The translations under genes and the position numbers were made by a program. From Sphingobium aromaticiconvertens (GTDB taxonomy: Bacteria; Pseudomonadota; Alphaproteobacteria; Sphingomonadales; Sphingomonadaceae): a stretch of 64,000 nucleotides of DNA. Numbering within the stretch: position 1 is the first letter of the stretch; every line of letters begins with the position of its first letter. The stretch is from NCBI RefSeq assembly GCF_037154075.1, contig NZ_JBANRJ010000001.1, positions 3,839,501 to 3,903,500 of the forward strand, written 5' to 3'. The notes below the pieces were generated by a model. It was not told the DNA's origin, made no database searches, and saw nothing but the letters and a program-made list of their open reading frames with translations. Positions 9,385 to 18,288 of this stretch are shown here, in pieces.

Positions 9385-9900
9385 TCAGTCTTGCAAGGCC
9401 CGGACGGCCTCGATGGGCATCAGGAGAACGCGCTCTCCCAACGGCGAGGCGATGAAACCATGCCGTTCGTAAAAGCCCACGGCATCGTCGTCGATCGCGT
9501 GTACGATGACGGCGCGAACGCCGGCGATCTCCGAGGCGGCCGCGCAGCGGCGGAGCGCGTCGGCGAGCAGATCGGGACCCAAGCCAAGCCCCTGGAAGGC
9601 GGAATCGACGGCCAGCCTTGCGATGAGAAGGAGAGGCACCTTGTCCGGCATGCCCTTTCGCAGCTTTGCCGTGGGCAGCGCCGCACGCTCCTCCATCGCG
9701 GTCGTGATCGTATAATAGCCCACAACTTGACTGGGCCGGTCAGCACCGCACACTACGTAGGTGCGGGCCGAAGCGCCTTCACTGGCGAGTGCGCGCTCGT
9801 TGAGCCAAAGATCGAGCGAGGCGTGCCGTCCATTGCGGAACGCATCGACATCATGGTCGAAGTTCAATCGCTCAGGCGGCGTAACACGGCGCGTGGACAT
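9385..9900 (-). CDS. GNAT-family acetyltransferase toxin (TacT-like)
   Basis: A 171-aa GNAT protein, the toxin of a type II pair. It shows the core PLLLIARLAVDSAFQG followed by GLGLGPDLLADALRRC (acetyl-CoA-binding Q/R-x-x-G-x-G/A type loop) and the C-terminal VGFYERHGF block. TacT-type toxins acetylate the amino group of charged tRNAs and stop translation. The RHH antitoxin gene lies 21 bases upstream on the same strand. The pair runs antisense to the tra operon, between the S26 peptidase and traF, so it is probably a later insertion that stabilises the element. Confidence 0.9.
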   Translation of the reverse strand: MSTRRVTPPERLNFDHDVDAFRNGRHASLDLWLNERALASEGASARTYVVCGADRPSQVVGYYTITTAMEERAALPTAKLRKGMPDKVPLLLIARLAVDSAFQGLGLGPDLLADALRRCAAASEIAGVRAVIVHAIDDDAVGFYERHGFIASPLGERVLLMPIEAVRALQD

Positions 9901-9921
9901 GGAAATGAGCGACGCGTCCGA

Positions 9922-10224
9922 TCATCGATTCCAGAGCGGTTCGCGCTTCATCAGCTTTTCAAGGCTAGGCGACGGCACGGCCGGCGCATCGAGAAGGCTA
10001 AGAAACTGCTCATGCTGCTCGGCATCCAGAAAGAAGGTTCGCTGATCGAGGATGGCGGCCTCGGCTTCCCGCCGCGCGCTCGCAAGCATGAACTCGGACA
10101 GTTTCTGGCCTCGCAGAGAAGCGGCGCGGCTGAGCATCGCCTTGAGCTCGGCTGCAGCCCTGATCTGGATGACATCGTCCTTACGCGCAGAGGCGCTTCG
10201 GTCGGAACGGGCGTGCTGTGCCAT
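9922..10224 (-). CDS. DUF1778 ribbon-helix-helix antitoxin (TacA-like)
   Basis: A 100-aa antitoxin. The N-terminal half is a ribbon-helix-helix DNA-binding domain (DDVIQIRAAAELKAMLSRAA, then LSEFMLASARREAE), typical of DUF1778. The C-terminal half, with the conserved FFLDAEQHEQFLSLLD, is the part that blocks the GNAT toxin in TacAT systems. It precedes its toxin, as expected for an autoregulated pair. Its promoter must lie in the 40 bases before the traF start, where a TTGACA-like box and a short palindrome are visible. Confidence 0.9.
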   Translation of the reverse strand: MAQHARSDRSASARKDDVIQIRAAAELKAMLSRAASLRGQKLSEFMLASARREAEAAILDQRTFFLDAEQHEQFLSLLDAPAVPSPSLEKLMKREPLWNR

Positions 10225-10248
10225 ATCGCTAAACTCCTTGCCGACATT

Positions 10249-10273
10249 TGGCGATTTGCCACGACAATGTCAA
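10249..10273 (-). promoter_or_regulatory. Candidate promoter/operator of the TacAT pair
   Basis: Read on the minus strand, a TTGACA box (10268-10273) overlaps the traF start codon, and a short dyad TGGC-GATTT-GCCA (10249-10261) lies between it and the antitoxin start. RHH antitoxins bind such short palindromes to autoregulate. No good -10 box is obvious, so this is inference. Confidence 0.35.
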
Positions 10274-11187
10274 TACATTTGTACTTCCCTCGTCATCGGC
10301 TTGTCGTCGTGGGCTTGGCCGGGGCAGCCTTCTTCGCCGTTCCCCAATCAGTCAGTGCGCAAGGCGCGAGCCCGACTGCCGTGGCGTCCAAGCAGGGCTA
10401 TTGGTGGTATCAGGCGCTGCCTGCGCCTCCCGAAAAGCCGGATGAAGCGGATGTGCTGGTGAAGCCGGTCATCCCGCCCATGGCGGAGCTGGCCACCTGG
10501 ACGCCGCCGAAGATTCGCAAGCTCATCGAGCAGCAGCGGGACTATGCAGCAACGGTGCTGACGGTCGATGCCGTCGCGGATTTCTGGCGGCTTCAGGATT
10601 TTGCGCGGCGCAAGGCAAGAGCGTTCGCCGGCGTCACCCAGATCGCGATGCTGCAATATCCCGAACTCAACTCGAAGTCCGCAAATCCGATGGTGGGCGA
10701 CGCGCGCTCCGAGCTGACCGCAGAGAAGGACGCCACTCGCCGGTCCTATCTGCGCGCCCATGCCGGCGAGTTCGCACTCGTCATGTTCTCACGTTCGACC
10801 TGCGGCTATTGCCGTGTCCAGTGGCCGATCATCCAGCGCTTCCAGGAAGAGATGGGCTGGCAGGTCACGCCCATGGATCTGGACAAGCGGCCCGACCTGA
10901 GGGAGCGGTTTGGAGTCGAGATCACACCGACGACGATGGTCATTCGCCGAGGAAGTCAGCAGCGCATGATCATCGCCTCGGGCGTCGAGGCTTATCCCAA
11001 CCTCGCGCAGATGGCTTATCAAGCGGTCCGCCTGCTGCGTGGCGACATCCGGCCGGAACAGTTCATGACCGGTCCGGGGGAGGATGCGGGCTTCTTCGAT
11101 GCGCTTGGCAACGGCCCGGTATCAGCGACCGATCCGCGAGCGCTCGGCGGCGATCTCGTGAAAACCTCCAGCGAGCCGAGGCCATGA
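10267..11187 (+). CDS. traF: Conjugal transfer protein TraF (thioredoxin-like)
   Basis: A 306-aa periplasmic protein with a signal peptide (residues 1-33, ending VSAQG). The TraF family segment GYWWYQALPAPPEK follows, and a thioredoxin fold carries an active CGYC at residues 179-182 (nt 10801-10812) and a cis-Pro motif (VEITPTTMVI). The CxxC suggests real disulfide activity, whereas F TraF lacks it. The frame is open back to 9280, but the signal peptide argues for the ATG at 10267. No clear ribosome site precedes that ATG, because the antitoxin promoter region is there. Confidence 0.92.
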   Translation: MSIHLYFPRHRLVVVGLAGAAFFAVPQSVSAQGASPTAVASKQGYWWYQALPAPPEKPDEADVLVKPVIPPMAELATWTPPKIRKLIEQQRDYAATVLTVDAVADFWRLQDFARRKARAFAGVTQIAMLQYPELNSKSANPMVGDARSELTAEKDATRRSYLRAHAGEFALVMFSRSTCGYCRVQWPIIQRFQEEMGWQVTPMDLDKRPDLRERFGVEITPTTMVIRRGSQQRMIIASGVEAYPNLAQMAYQAVRLLRGDIRPEQFMTGPGEDAGFFDALGNGPVSATDPRALGGDLVKTSSEPRP

Positions 11188-11762
11188 TGCGAGGTCTCAT
11201 CCTCCTCGGCATCCCGGGCCTCGTCATCGGCATGGGCTCGGCATCCGCGCAGACCGTCAGCCGCGAGGACGCGATGCGAGCGGCGATCCACCCGGTCGGC
11301 GATGCGAAGACCCTGCAGGCTTGGCTCTCGCGCGTTCCTGTCACGCGTGACTTTCCAGATGACTTCACGACAACGCTACGCGGACATGGCGCCGCCTTCA
11401 TCATCGAGATGACGACAAGCCCCGGCTGCATACCGTGCGGCGACCTTTGGACAAAGCTGGCCGCGCTGGGCGCGCGCTATGGTTGGCAGGTACGCACCAT
11501 CGGCAGTCAGGAGGCGATGATCCGGTCGGGACGCCTCGGTTTGTCCTGGGTCGGGCATCCGGTCGCCTGGGTGCGGCCGATGGCGGACGATGCGCGTGTC
11601 GTGCCGGTGGCGATCGGCACCGACCATTCGCCCAATCTGGCTCGCAATCTCTATCTGGCCGCGAAGATGCTGACGGGGGTGAGGCCCGACGTCGGCGTCC
11701 GGGCCATGTCCAAGTTTACCGGCATCGTGGGGCTGTCGGCGAAGCGTGCAGGAAGGCGCTGA
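11184..11762 (+). CDS. Periplasmic thioredoxin-like protein of tra operon (TrbB-like)
   Basis: A 192-aa protein with a signal peptide (ending ASAQT) and a CIPC active-site-like motif at residues 82-85 in the context MTTSPGCIPCGDLW. In F-type operons a DsbC/TrbB-type isomerase often helps fold Cys-rich TraU, TraN and TraH. The ATG overlaps the traF stop (ATGA). The name TrbB is by analogy of position and fold only. Confidence 0.7.
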   Translation: MMRGLILLGIPGLVIGMGSASAQTVSREDAMRAAIHPVGDAKTLQAWLSRVPVTRDFPDDFTTTLRGHGAAFIIEMTTSPGCIPCGDLWTKLAALGARYGWQVRTIGSQEAMIRSGRLGLSWVGHPVAWVRPMADDARVVPVAIGTDHSPNLARNLYLAAKMLTGVRPDVGVRAMSKFTGIVGLSAKRAGRR

Positions 11763-11815
11763 GCAATGGCGGCCTCGGTCCTTCCTTCGTCATCCCCAAT
11801 CGTCCGGAGTCCGCC

Positions 11816-13240
11816 ATGTTCGCTTGCCATCGCGCCATCGTCCGTTCGCTGATCGCCCTTGCCCTCGCGACAATCGTTGCCGCGGCTCCCGCTCACGCGC
11901 AGAGCTGGGCCGAGAGCTGGTTCGACAATGTGACCTATACGTCGCCGGGCAGCTTCCAGGACCAGACGCGGGGCTACATCACGGCCGGTGGCATGTCGGG
12001 CCGCGTCGATGTCCACAACGACTATCTCATGTCGGTCAGCCTGCCCAAGGTCCGCGCCGGCTGCGGCGGGATCGACATGTTCCTTGGCGGTATGTCGTTC
12101 CTCGATCCGGACTATCTCGTCCAGAAGCTCGAAAGCATTCTCCAGGCAGCTCCCGCGGTCGCGTTCCAGTATCTCCTCGAGACGCTCGACGAGAAGATGG
12201 GGAACATCATCTCGAAGATGGAAGCGGCGACCAATTTCCTGAACTCGATCCAGGTCAACGATTGCCGGCTCGCCAACCGCATGGTGCAGATTGCCAAGGG
12301 CGACGACAATATGTCTGGGATCATCGAGGAGATGACCGGCTATCGCTCGGTCAAGCAAGGGTTCGCCAAGAGCTACCAGCAGAGCCGCGAGAAGATCGAG
12401 GCCAACAACAACAATCCCACCGAGGATTTGAAGGACGCGCTCGCCAACTGCCCGGCAGAGGTGACGGACATTTTCCGCACCGGCTCGCTTCTCGCCCACG
12501 CAGCGCAGCGGGTCGGCGCCGGCGACTGGGCGAGCGTGATGCGTGCCCGGGTCGGCGACGTGTACATGCGCTGGGACGATGGCGACCGAGTGCCGCTCTT
12601 CACGGCCATCCCCCAATGCCCCGCGCAGGACACGGAAAGCGCGCAGGATTTCCTGACGGGGGGCGTCCAGCGCCGCACGCTCAATTTCCCGCCCACCGGC
12701 GCCGACTGCGCGCAGGACGGCAGCGGACGCGGTGCGCTCGTTCTGGCGCGCGAGCGCATGCAGTCGATCGCCACAAAGATCCGCACGCGTGCAGCGCTGT
12801 CGGCCGAGGAGCGGCAGTTCGTGGCCAATGTTCGCACGCTGCCGGTCTACCGCATGCTCGAATGGGGTGTGCGCCAGGGCGTCGTCGACTCGGTGATCGC
12901 CGACACGGACGAACTGGTCGCGCTCACCCTCGCCTACCAGATGCTCAACGATCTCACCCGCACCATCGACTTCACGGTGACCAATGCAGAGCGAGGAGCC
13001 ACGGTGGCGGGGTCGGCCGACAGCAACAACGCCAATGTCTGCCAGACGCGGATATTGTCCAAGGGAATCGAGCAGCTACGGGATTTGAGAGACGAGGTGC
13101 TGCGCCAACGCGCGCAGATGCGCCAGAGCTATATGGCGGCCCTCAACCAGACCAACCTCTCCGCCAACTATGCCGGGCTCCTGCGCGAGCGCGATCGGGA
13201 CGCCCGTGACGCCGCCGGCGCCGCGGCCCGCAACCAGTAG
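11816..13240 (+). CDS. traH: Conjugal transfer protein TraH
   Basis: A 474-aa protein of pilus assembly and mating-pair stabilisation. The signal peptide (residues 1-29, ending AHAQ) precedes the family hallmark SPGSFQDQTRGYITAGGMSGR and the block VRAGCGGIDMFLGGMSFLD. The C-terminus is predicted to be coiled coil (about residues 420-460, rich in Arg, Gln and Leu), as in other TraH proteins. The length agrees with F TraH (458 aa). It starts 53 bases after the previous stop and is followed by traG after 11 bases. Confidence 0.95.
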   Translation: MFACHRAIVRSLIALALATIVAAAPAHAQSWAESWFDNVTYTSPGSFQDQTRGYITAGGMSGRVDVHNDYLMSVSLPKVRAGCGGIDMFLGGMSFLDPDYLVQKLESILQAAPAVAFQYLLETLDEKMGNIISKMEAATNFLNSIQVNDCRLANRMVQIAKGDDNMSGIIEEMTGYRSVKQGFAKSYQQSREKIEANNNNPTEDLKDALANCPAEVTDIFRTGSLLAHAAQRVGAGDWASVMRARVGDVYMRWDDGDRVPLFTAIPQCPAQDTESAQDFLTGGVQRRTLNFPPTGADCAQDGSGRGALVLARERMQSIATKIRTRAALSAEERQFVANVRTLPVYRMLEWGVRQGVVDSVIADTDELVALTLAYQMLNDLTRTIDFTVTNAERGATVAGSADSNNANVCQTRILSKGIEQLRDLRDEVLRQRAQMRQSYMAALNQTNLSANYAGLLRERDRDARDAAGAAARNQ

Positions 13241-13251
13241 GATCGTCTGTC

Positions 13252-16200
13252 ATGCGCCGGCTTCCAAGGCTTCTTGCCGCCCTTCCCGCCCTGTTCCTCG
13301 CTTCCCCCGCCCTGGCGGTCGACACGAGCTTCCACACCTATGACGGCTTTGCCGAGACGGTCGAGGCTTTCCGGCTGGTGTCGATGATCTTCGGCGATCC
13401 GCGTTACGAGACGCTGGTGATGATCGTCGCGACGGTCGGGATCGGCCTCGGCGCGATCATCGCCAGCGTGCGCGGGACTGGCATGGGGCTGGTCGCCTTC
13501 GGCTTCCAGATCCTCATCGGCGTCGGCCTGTTCGTCGGACTCGTCGCCACGACGGGAACGGTCCATGTCTACGACCGGGTGCGCAACGCCTATCAGCCGG
13601 TCGGCGGCGTTCCCAACCTGCTCGTGCTCGTCGCCGGCGCGACCAACATGATCGAGCGCGCGATGGTTGAGACGATAGACGACAACACGCTCGATCCCAA
13701 TGCCAAGATCGAGTTCGGGGCCGGCGGGCACAGCTTCGACTTGTTCCTGAACGCCGTTTCGCCGCGCGGGCCAATGACCGACGTCTTCCTGGACGCGACA
13801 ATCAAAGACTATGTCCGGCAATGCTATCCGGTGGCACGGGTTTCGGCTGCCTATGGCGTGGACGATGACCAACTCTTCCGGACTTCAACCGACTTGCCGG
13901 CTTCCTTCGCGGCGATGGCAGGCCCCGCTACCTTCTCAACGGTCTATACCGAAGCCGACAAGGGCGGCACGACGGTCAGTTGCAGCGATGCCTGGACGTA
14001 TATTTCGGATCGCCTGTCCGACCCGGTCCTGTTCGACGGCTATACGAAGCAAATTTGCGCGCGAACCGGCTATGACACGGACAATGTCCAGCAGATGACA
14101 CGATGCCGGCAACAGGTCGGAGAGATGGGCCAGATGATGCTCGGCCGGCCGCTGAGTGCGCAGGCCTTCCTGACGCACATTCTGCTCGGCAACACGGTGG
14201 GCGACGTGCTGTTCGAGGATTCACCGGCGAGTGCGGCGAGAGTCATGGCCAATCGGGCAGTCATCTCCAACGGCCTCGCGACCATGTCGGTGGCGAACGA
14301 ATGGATGCCGACGATCCGCGCCACCGTGTTCGGCATCATGCTGTTCATGATCCCGATCGCGCTCCTGTTCATCCTGACGCCGATCAATCTGCGGGTCGCG
14401 AGCTTTGCGCTCGGCATGTTCGTCTTTGTGGCGCTCTGGGGCGTTATCGATGCGGGCATCTATCAGCTCACGCTCGGTCGCGCGACGGCGACGCTCGCGG
14501 AGTTGCGCTCGAACGCGCTTGCGGCCAACGCTTGGCTGCTCGCGCCTTCGGCGGCGATGAAGGCGCTGGCGATCTTCGGCAGCTTTCGCACGGCCGCGGC
14601 CGGCCTAGCCGGCGCGTTCGTCTTTACCGTGTTCCGCTTCAGCGGCAATGTGTTCACCTCCTTCACGTCGGGCTCCCTCGGCGTGGCGAGCCAAGGCACG
14701 GCCGCCGCCGCGCCCATGGGTACGGCCGAGGGACAAGCGTCTGCGCTGGAAGCGCAGGCCTCGGCATTGGGCACCCGCTCCCGCGCCGCTGCGTCATCGA
14801 GCTTCGGCGATTTCGGGGAACGATCGACCTTCGGCGCCAACCGCGTCTTCGGTGAGGCAGGTCATATCCTTGGCCAGCGACCCGGCACCCCGGGCGGGAC
14901 GGCGATGGCGCTTGGCGGCATCGAGGGCTCTCGTCAGCTTGGCAGCCTTGCGCCGGCGTTGGCTGGCCGGGATCTCGCCGACCCGGCGGTTGCGCGCGCC
15001 GTTCAGGCCAATGCCGCGACCACTGCGATCCACCAATTTGCCGAGAAGGATGCGCTCAGGAGCCTCGGGACGGGCTATTTCGGCCAGGGTGAGGCCGGCG
15101 AGAGGACGTTCGCGGCCTTCAGCCAGAACCTGGTGCAATGGCGCGCGTTCGGCGACAGCCGAGCTTACGGCATGATGATGCAGGCGGCCACGCGCCATTT
15201 TGAGCGGGCCGGCTATTCGGCGAGCGATGCCGAGCTCAAAGCCTCGGGCGTGATCGGAGAGGCCCAGGCCGATCCGACTTTAGCCAAGCTGATCGCCAAC
15301 ACCTTCGACCAGGAGCAGATGCTGAGGAACGACCTCACGTCGGCGCAGATCCAGGTCGGTGCGATGGAAGGGCGCCGCGACTATGCCGGCGATAATGTCG
15401 CGGGCGTCGAGCGCACCAATGTCGCGACCGAGCAGGGCTGGCGCAGCGGCAGCAATCACGGCCAGCGAGAGGCGGCTTCGATGCTCGGTCTCTCCGTTGA
15501 TGAGACGGCGCGCCGGGTCGGGTTCATCAATGCGCTGTCTGGCGAGGCGAGAAGCACCGCCGTTACGCAGCTCGGGCGCGCGACGGGAAGGAACGAGGCG
15601 CAGGTCATGGCGGCCCTTGAGCGCTACAATATGGCGGTGCAGGTCGGAACCGCTGATGGCGCCACTGCCGAAGCGGGCCGCGAGGGCACCAGTGTCTACG
15701 GACGGACGGTCGAGGCGGCTGGGTACGACTTTGCCGAGCGCTCCGGCAAGCTCGATGCGCAGCGGGAAGTCGGAACCGCAGGCACGCGCGGCGCGGCGCG
15801 GATCGGCGAGCAGCGGCGTCAGGCGGAAAATTTCGGCTTTGCCGAGGGCGCGGAGGCAGCCGGCGTATCGACGCGCGAGGCAGCGCGGCTCGACAGCTTC
15901 ATCCAGGCATTGAGCCGCACCGCAGGCAACCAGATCGACATGGCCGAAGGTGGCGCTGGCGGTATCGCCGATCGCGCTCGGAACGAGCGCTTGACCTCGA
16001 TCGTCGACCGGGAGCGGCTGACCCGGATGCAAGGCCTGCTCGCCGAAAACGGCATCAAGCTGTCGAAGCGGCAGATCGCGATGGACCAGAATGGCGATCT
16101 CAGCCTCAACCTTACTCCCGAGACGGCGGCTGCCATGTCGAAGGCTGGCCTCATCAACGAGAGCCAGCTCGGCGCGATCGCGAATGGCGGGCATGCCCGC

Positions 16201-17019
16201 TTCAGCTTCGCGCACAACGATCTCCTCGTCTCCAGCCGAACGGATTTCAGCCGGTCGGCGCGCAGCGACACCAGCACGCGGTTCGAAGCCGGCAAGCAAG
16301 CCGGACCGGATACGATCGAGCATTTCATGGGCGGCGGCGCCGAAGGCCAGGCCATGCTGTCCAACTGGCTGCGCGGCGGGTTCGAGATGGACCGCAAGGG
16401 CGAATGGCGGCTGAAGCCGCAGGTCGCCGACACGCTCCAGCGTGATGTGCAGGCGATCATGGCCCAGACTGGGTGGCAGAGAACGCTGTCACGTTCGGCC
16501 CAAGATCAGACGACGATGGGTACCAGTGTCAACGTGGAACTCGGCCGTTCAGTCGGCGTATCCGAAAACGAAGACATCGGTGAACGCGGGCAAGGGGCCG
16601 GAAGAAAAACACAAGGCCGGCGTGCTCAAGCCCCACAGAAGATGCAATCAACGTCGGGGCGCGTTGGCGCAGGCGTTGGGTTTAGCAGCAGAGACACAAG
16701 TTCCACGAGTGAGGCTGCGGGGTCAACGCTTGATATCGTCAACTATGACGTTCGCGAATCCATCGCCGCCGCAGAGCGCGCAGCAGCCCGTTCCAGCGAC
16801 CCGGAAGCAGCATTCTCCCGCGAATTGTCAAACCGCGTCCTCGGTGACGAAGGCATACGCAATCGCTACCTCCAAGATGCAGATAGTGGGCGCGCTACCT
16901 TCGATATCACCGGGCCGCTGACGTCACTGGAACAGAACTCGGTTCTTGCGAAAGGGAGCTTCTCAACTGATATCGAAGGCAGTCCGGGTGACGGCGACAG
17001 CAGCTTCAAGAAGCGTTAA
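13252..17019 (+). CDS. traG: Conjugal transfer protein TraG
   Basis: A 1255-aa inner-membrane protein. The N-terminal third has a signal-like segment and several membrane spans (around residues 40-110 and 350-480), the part needed for pilus assembly. The remaining ~750 residues are soluble, rich in Ala, Gly, Arg and Ser; in F and SXT this part is periplasmic, acts in mating-pair stabilisation and is the target of entry exclusion. The protein is longer than F TraG (938 aa). The last ~150 codons are less GC-biased than the rest, and the stop overlaps a convergent membrane-protein gene. Confidence 0.93.
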   Translation: MRRLPRLLAALPALFLASPALAVDTSFHTYDGFAETVEAFRLVSMIFGDPRYETLVMIVATVGIGLGAIIASVRGTGMGLVAFGFQILIGVGLFVGLVATTGTVHVYDRVRNAYQPVGGVPNLLVLVAGATNMIERAMVETIDDNTLDPNAKIEFGAGGHSFDLFLNAVSPRGPMTDVFLDATIKDYVRQCYPVARVSAAYGVDDDQLFRTSTDLPASFAAMAGPATFSTVYTEADKGGTTVSCSDAWTYISDRLSDPVLFDGYTKQICARTGYDTDNVQQMTRCRQQVGEMGQMMLGRPLSAQAFLTHILLGNTVGDVLFEDSPASAARVMANRAVISNGLATMSVANEWMPTIRATVFGIMLFMIPIALLFILTPINLRVASFALGMFVFVALWGVIDAGIYQLTLGRATATLAELRSNALAANAWLLAPSAAMKALAIFGSFRTAAAGLAGAFVFTVFRFSGNVFTSFTSGSLGVASQGTAAAAPMGTAEGQASALEAQASALGTRSRAAASSSFGDFGERSTFGANRVFGEAGHILGQRPGTPGGTAMALGGIEGSRQLGSLAPALAGRDLADPAVARAVQANAATTAIHQFAEKDALRSLGTGYFGQGEAGERTFAAFSQNLVQWRAFGDSRAYGMMMQAATRHFERAGYSASDAELKASGVIGEAQADPTLAKLIANTFDQEQMLRNDLTSAQIQVGAMEGRRDYAGDNVAGVERTNVATEQGWRSGSNHGQREAASMLGLSVDETARRVGFINALSGEARSTAVTQLGRATGRNEAQVMAALERYNMAVQVGTADGATAEAGREGTSVYGRTVEAAGYDFAERSGKLDAQREVGTAGTRGAARIGEQRRQAENFGFAEGAEAAGVSTREAARLDSFIQALSRTAGNQIDMAEGGAGGIADRARNERLTSIVDRERLTRMQGLLAENGIKLSKRQIAMDQNGDLSLNLTPETAAAMSKAGLINESQLGAIANGGHARFSFAHNDLLVSSRTDFSRSARSDTSTRFEAGKQAGPDTIEHFMGGGAEGQAMLSNWLRGGFEMDRKGEWRLKPQVADTLQRDVQAIMAQTGWQRTLSRSAQDQTTMGTSVNVELGRSVGVSENEDIGERGQGAGRKTQGRRAQAPQKMQSTSGRVGAGVGFSSRDTSSTSEAAGSTLDIVNYDVRESIAAAERAAARSSDPEAAFSRELSNRVLGDEGIRNRYLQDADSGRATFDITGPLTSLEQNSVLAKGSFSTDIEGSPGDGDSSFKKR

Positions 17020-17489
17020 GAGTGCTTACCTGTGTGCGGATTAATATACCCCGCATTGAGGGGGTTCAACGGGTTGCCGATCCAGAGTACTCCCGACCGC
17101 GGGTCGAACATGTCAGTTGTGGCGGCCAGATCTTTCATCGCGCGATCATGCTCCGCCCAAATGCGTTTCGTCACAGTCGAAGGTTCCTCATCGGACAGCG
17201 GCGTTCCATCACCTTGCCCCACAAAGTGGCCCAGACGCTCTCGGACGTAGCCGACGCCCAGCACCATAAGCGCCGTCATCGGGAAGAATAGGACATTCAG
17301 ATAGCCCGCGAGTGCCCCACGATAGAATGCCGCGAGAAAGTCAACGCGTGTCGCCGCTGCCATCCCGAGCCACCAGACAGGAATGGCGGACCACCAAAGC
17401 TTGGCATACCAAGGCCGCCAGAGCCACTTCGACAGCTTCGGCTGGTCAGCGGCGCTTTCCACCTGATGTTTGTCGATGGTAGTGCCCAT
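17016..17489 (-). CDS. Small membrane protein convergent with traG (candidate entry exclusion)
   Basis: A 157-aa protein with two hydrophobic segments (about residues 33-52 and 62-82, Trp/Phe rich) and a hydrophilic C-terminal half containing DMFDPRSGVLWIGNPLNPLN. I choose the ATG at 17489 because GGAAGGGG lies just before it; an ATG at 17519 has no such site. The stop overlaps the traG stop tail to tail. In SXT-type elements an inner-membrane exclusion protein (Eex) is encoded just after traG and recognises the TraG C-terminus. That is a positional analogy only; I recognise no family. Confidence 0.7.
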   Translation of the reverse strand: MGTTIDKHQVESAADQPKLSKWLWRPWYAKLWWSAIPVWWLGMAAATRVDFLAAFYRGALAGYLNVLFFPMTALMVLGVGYVRERLGHFVGQGDGTPLSDEEPSTVTKRIWAEHDRAMKDLAATTDMFDPRSGVLWIGNPLNPLNAGYINPHTGKHS

Positions 17490-17593
17490 CGGGAAACCCC
17501 TTCCACTGCCCCATATCACTGATCGGGCCAGATTTCCACGGTCTACATAGTCGTCTCAAGGCGAGATTCGGGCGGAGCGTGACCTTTCGCCGA

Positions 17594-17977
17594 CTATATT
17601 GCGCTCTCAACATCGGTCTTGGTGAAGTCGTCCCCTACGAAGAGGAGAGGACATCCATGCTCCCTGGCGACTTCGTAGGCGAAGCAGTCGCCAAAGTTGA
17701 GGCCGGCTGCATGAACGCCCTTTCCCCACTTGGAATAGGCCGAGGCAACGCGGTGCGCAGCGGCTGGGGTCACACTCACGATCTCGAAGCCAAGCCCGTC
17801 GATTAGGCTCACCATTTCCTCAGCGACGTTCCGTCGGGCCGAGACGATCAGAGTTTCAGCCACGGTTCCGGCGGAGATGATCAATTCATCCGCAGCCTCG
17901 ATCGCATCGCTACAGGTAGCCGCATGCGGTTCATCAAGGACAATCGCCATCAGTGCAGACGTATCGACCGCGATCAC
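17594..17977 (-). CDS. vapC: VapC-type PIN-domain toxin
   Basis: A 127-aa PIN-domain ribonuclease. Acidic residues are in the expected order: Asp5 (VDTSALM), a Glu in TVAETLIVSA, Asp in NFGDCFAYEVA and Asp pair in FVGDDF. These bind the metal that cuts tRNA or rRNA in VapC toxins. The start overlaps the antitoxin stop by 4 bases. Length and motifs are normal for the family. Confidence 0.92.
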   Translation of the reverse strand: MIAVDTSALMAIVLDEPHAATCSDAIEAADELIISAGTVAETLIVSARRNVAEEMVSLIDGLGFEIVSVTPAAAHRVASAYSKWGKGVHAAGLNFGDCFAYEVAREHGCPLLFVGDDFTKTDVESAI

Positions 17978-18231
17978 GCGGGCAAACCATCGTCGCCATA
18001 GAGGAAATCCTGGCTATGCGCAGCGTCAGGACCGGTGGTTGCCTTCGCTGCTCCAGCTATCCGAGCGGCGTCGAGGAGCTTGCGGCGCGCCGTTCCATCG
18101 CTCGCCGGACGGACGGGGACTAACCTCACTGCCGGTTGTCCATGTCGCGTCAGGACAATCTCGTCTCCCGCTTCGGCCCGCCGCACCAACTCGGTCAGCT
18201 GCGCCTTGGCGTCGCTCACAGAGACTCGCAT
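17974..18231 (-). CDS. Phd/YefM-type antitoxin of the VapBC pair
   Basis: An 85-aa antitoxin. The N-terminal Phd/YefM fold is clear: VSVSDAKAQLTELVRRAEAG, then DEIVLTRHGQPAVRLVPV. The C-terminal tail (DFLYGDDGLPA) is the usual toxin-binding end. It comes first in the operon and overlaps vapC by 4 bases. It probably represses its own promoter through a dyad upstream near 18270. Confidence 0.9.
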   Translation of the reverse strand: MRVSVSDAKAQLTELVRRAEAGDEIVLTRHGQPAVRLVPVRPASDGTARRKLLDAARIAGAAKATTGPDAAHSQDFLYGDDGLPA

Positions 18232-18269
18232 GTTGAACTCCCACTGGCCGTCGGCTACATGAACTTTTT

Positions 18270-18288
18270 TGGACTATTGAATGGTCCA
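18270..18288 (-). promoter_or_regulatory. Candidate operator of the vapBC promoter
   Basis: An inverted repeat TGGAC (18270-18274) and GTCCA (18284-18288), with an outer ACATG/CATGT pair, lies about 40 bases upstream of the antitoxin start in an AT-rich stretch. Phd/YefM antitoxins bind such dyads. No experimental support. Confidence 0.35.

Noticed and set aside
9280..10266. Very long open frame joined upstream of traF (GTG at 9280)
   Set aside because: The region is the reverse complement of the GNAT and antitoxin genes. Its openness follows from GC-rich codon use, and traF needs its signal peptide near the ATG at 10267.
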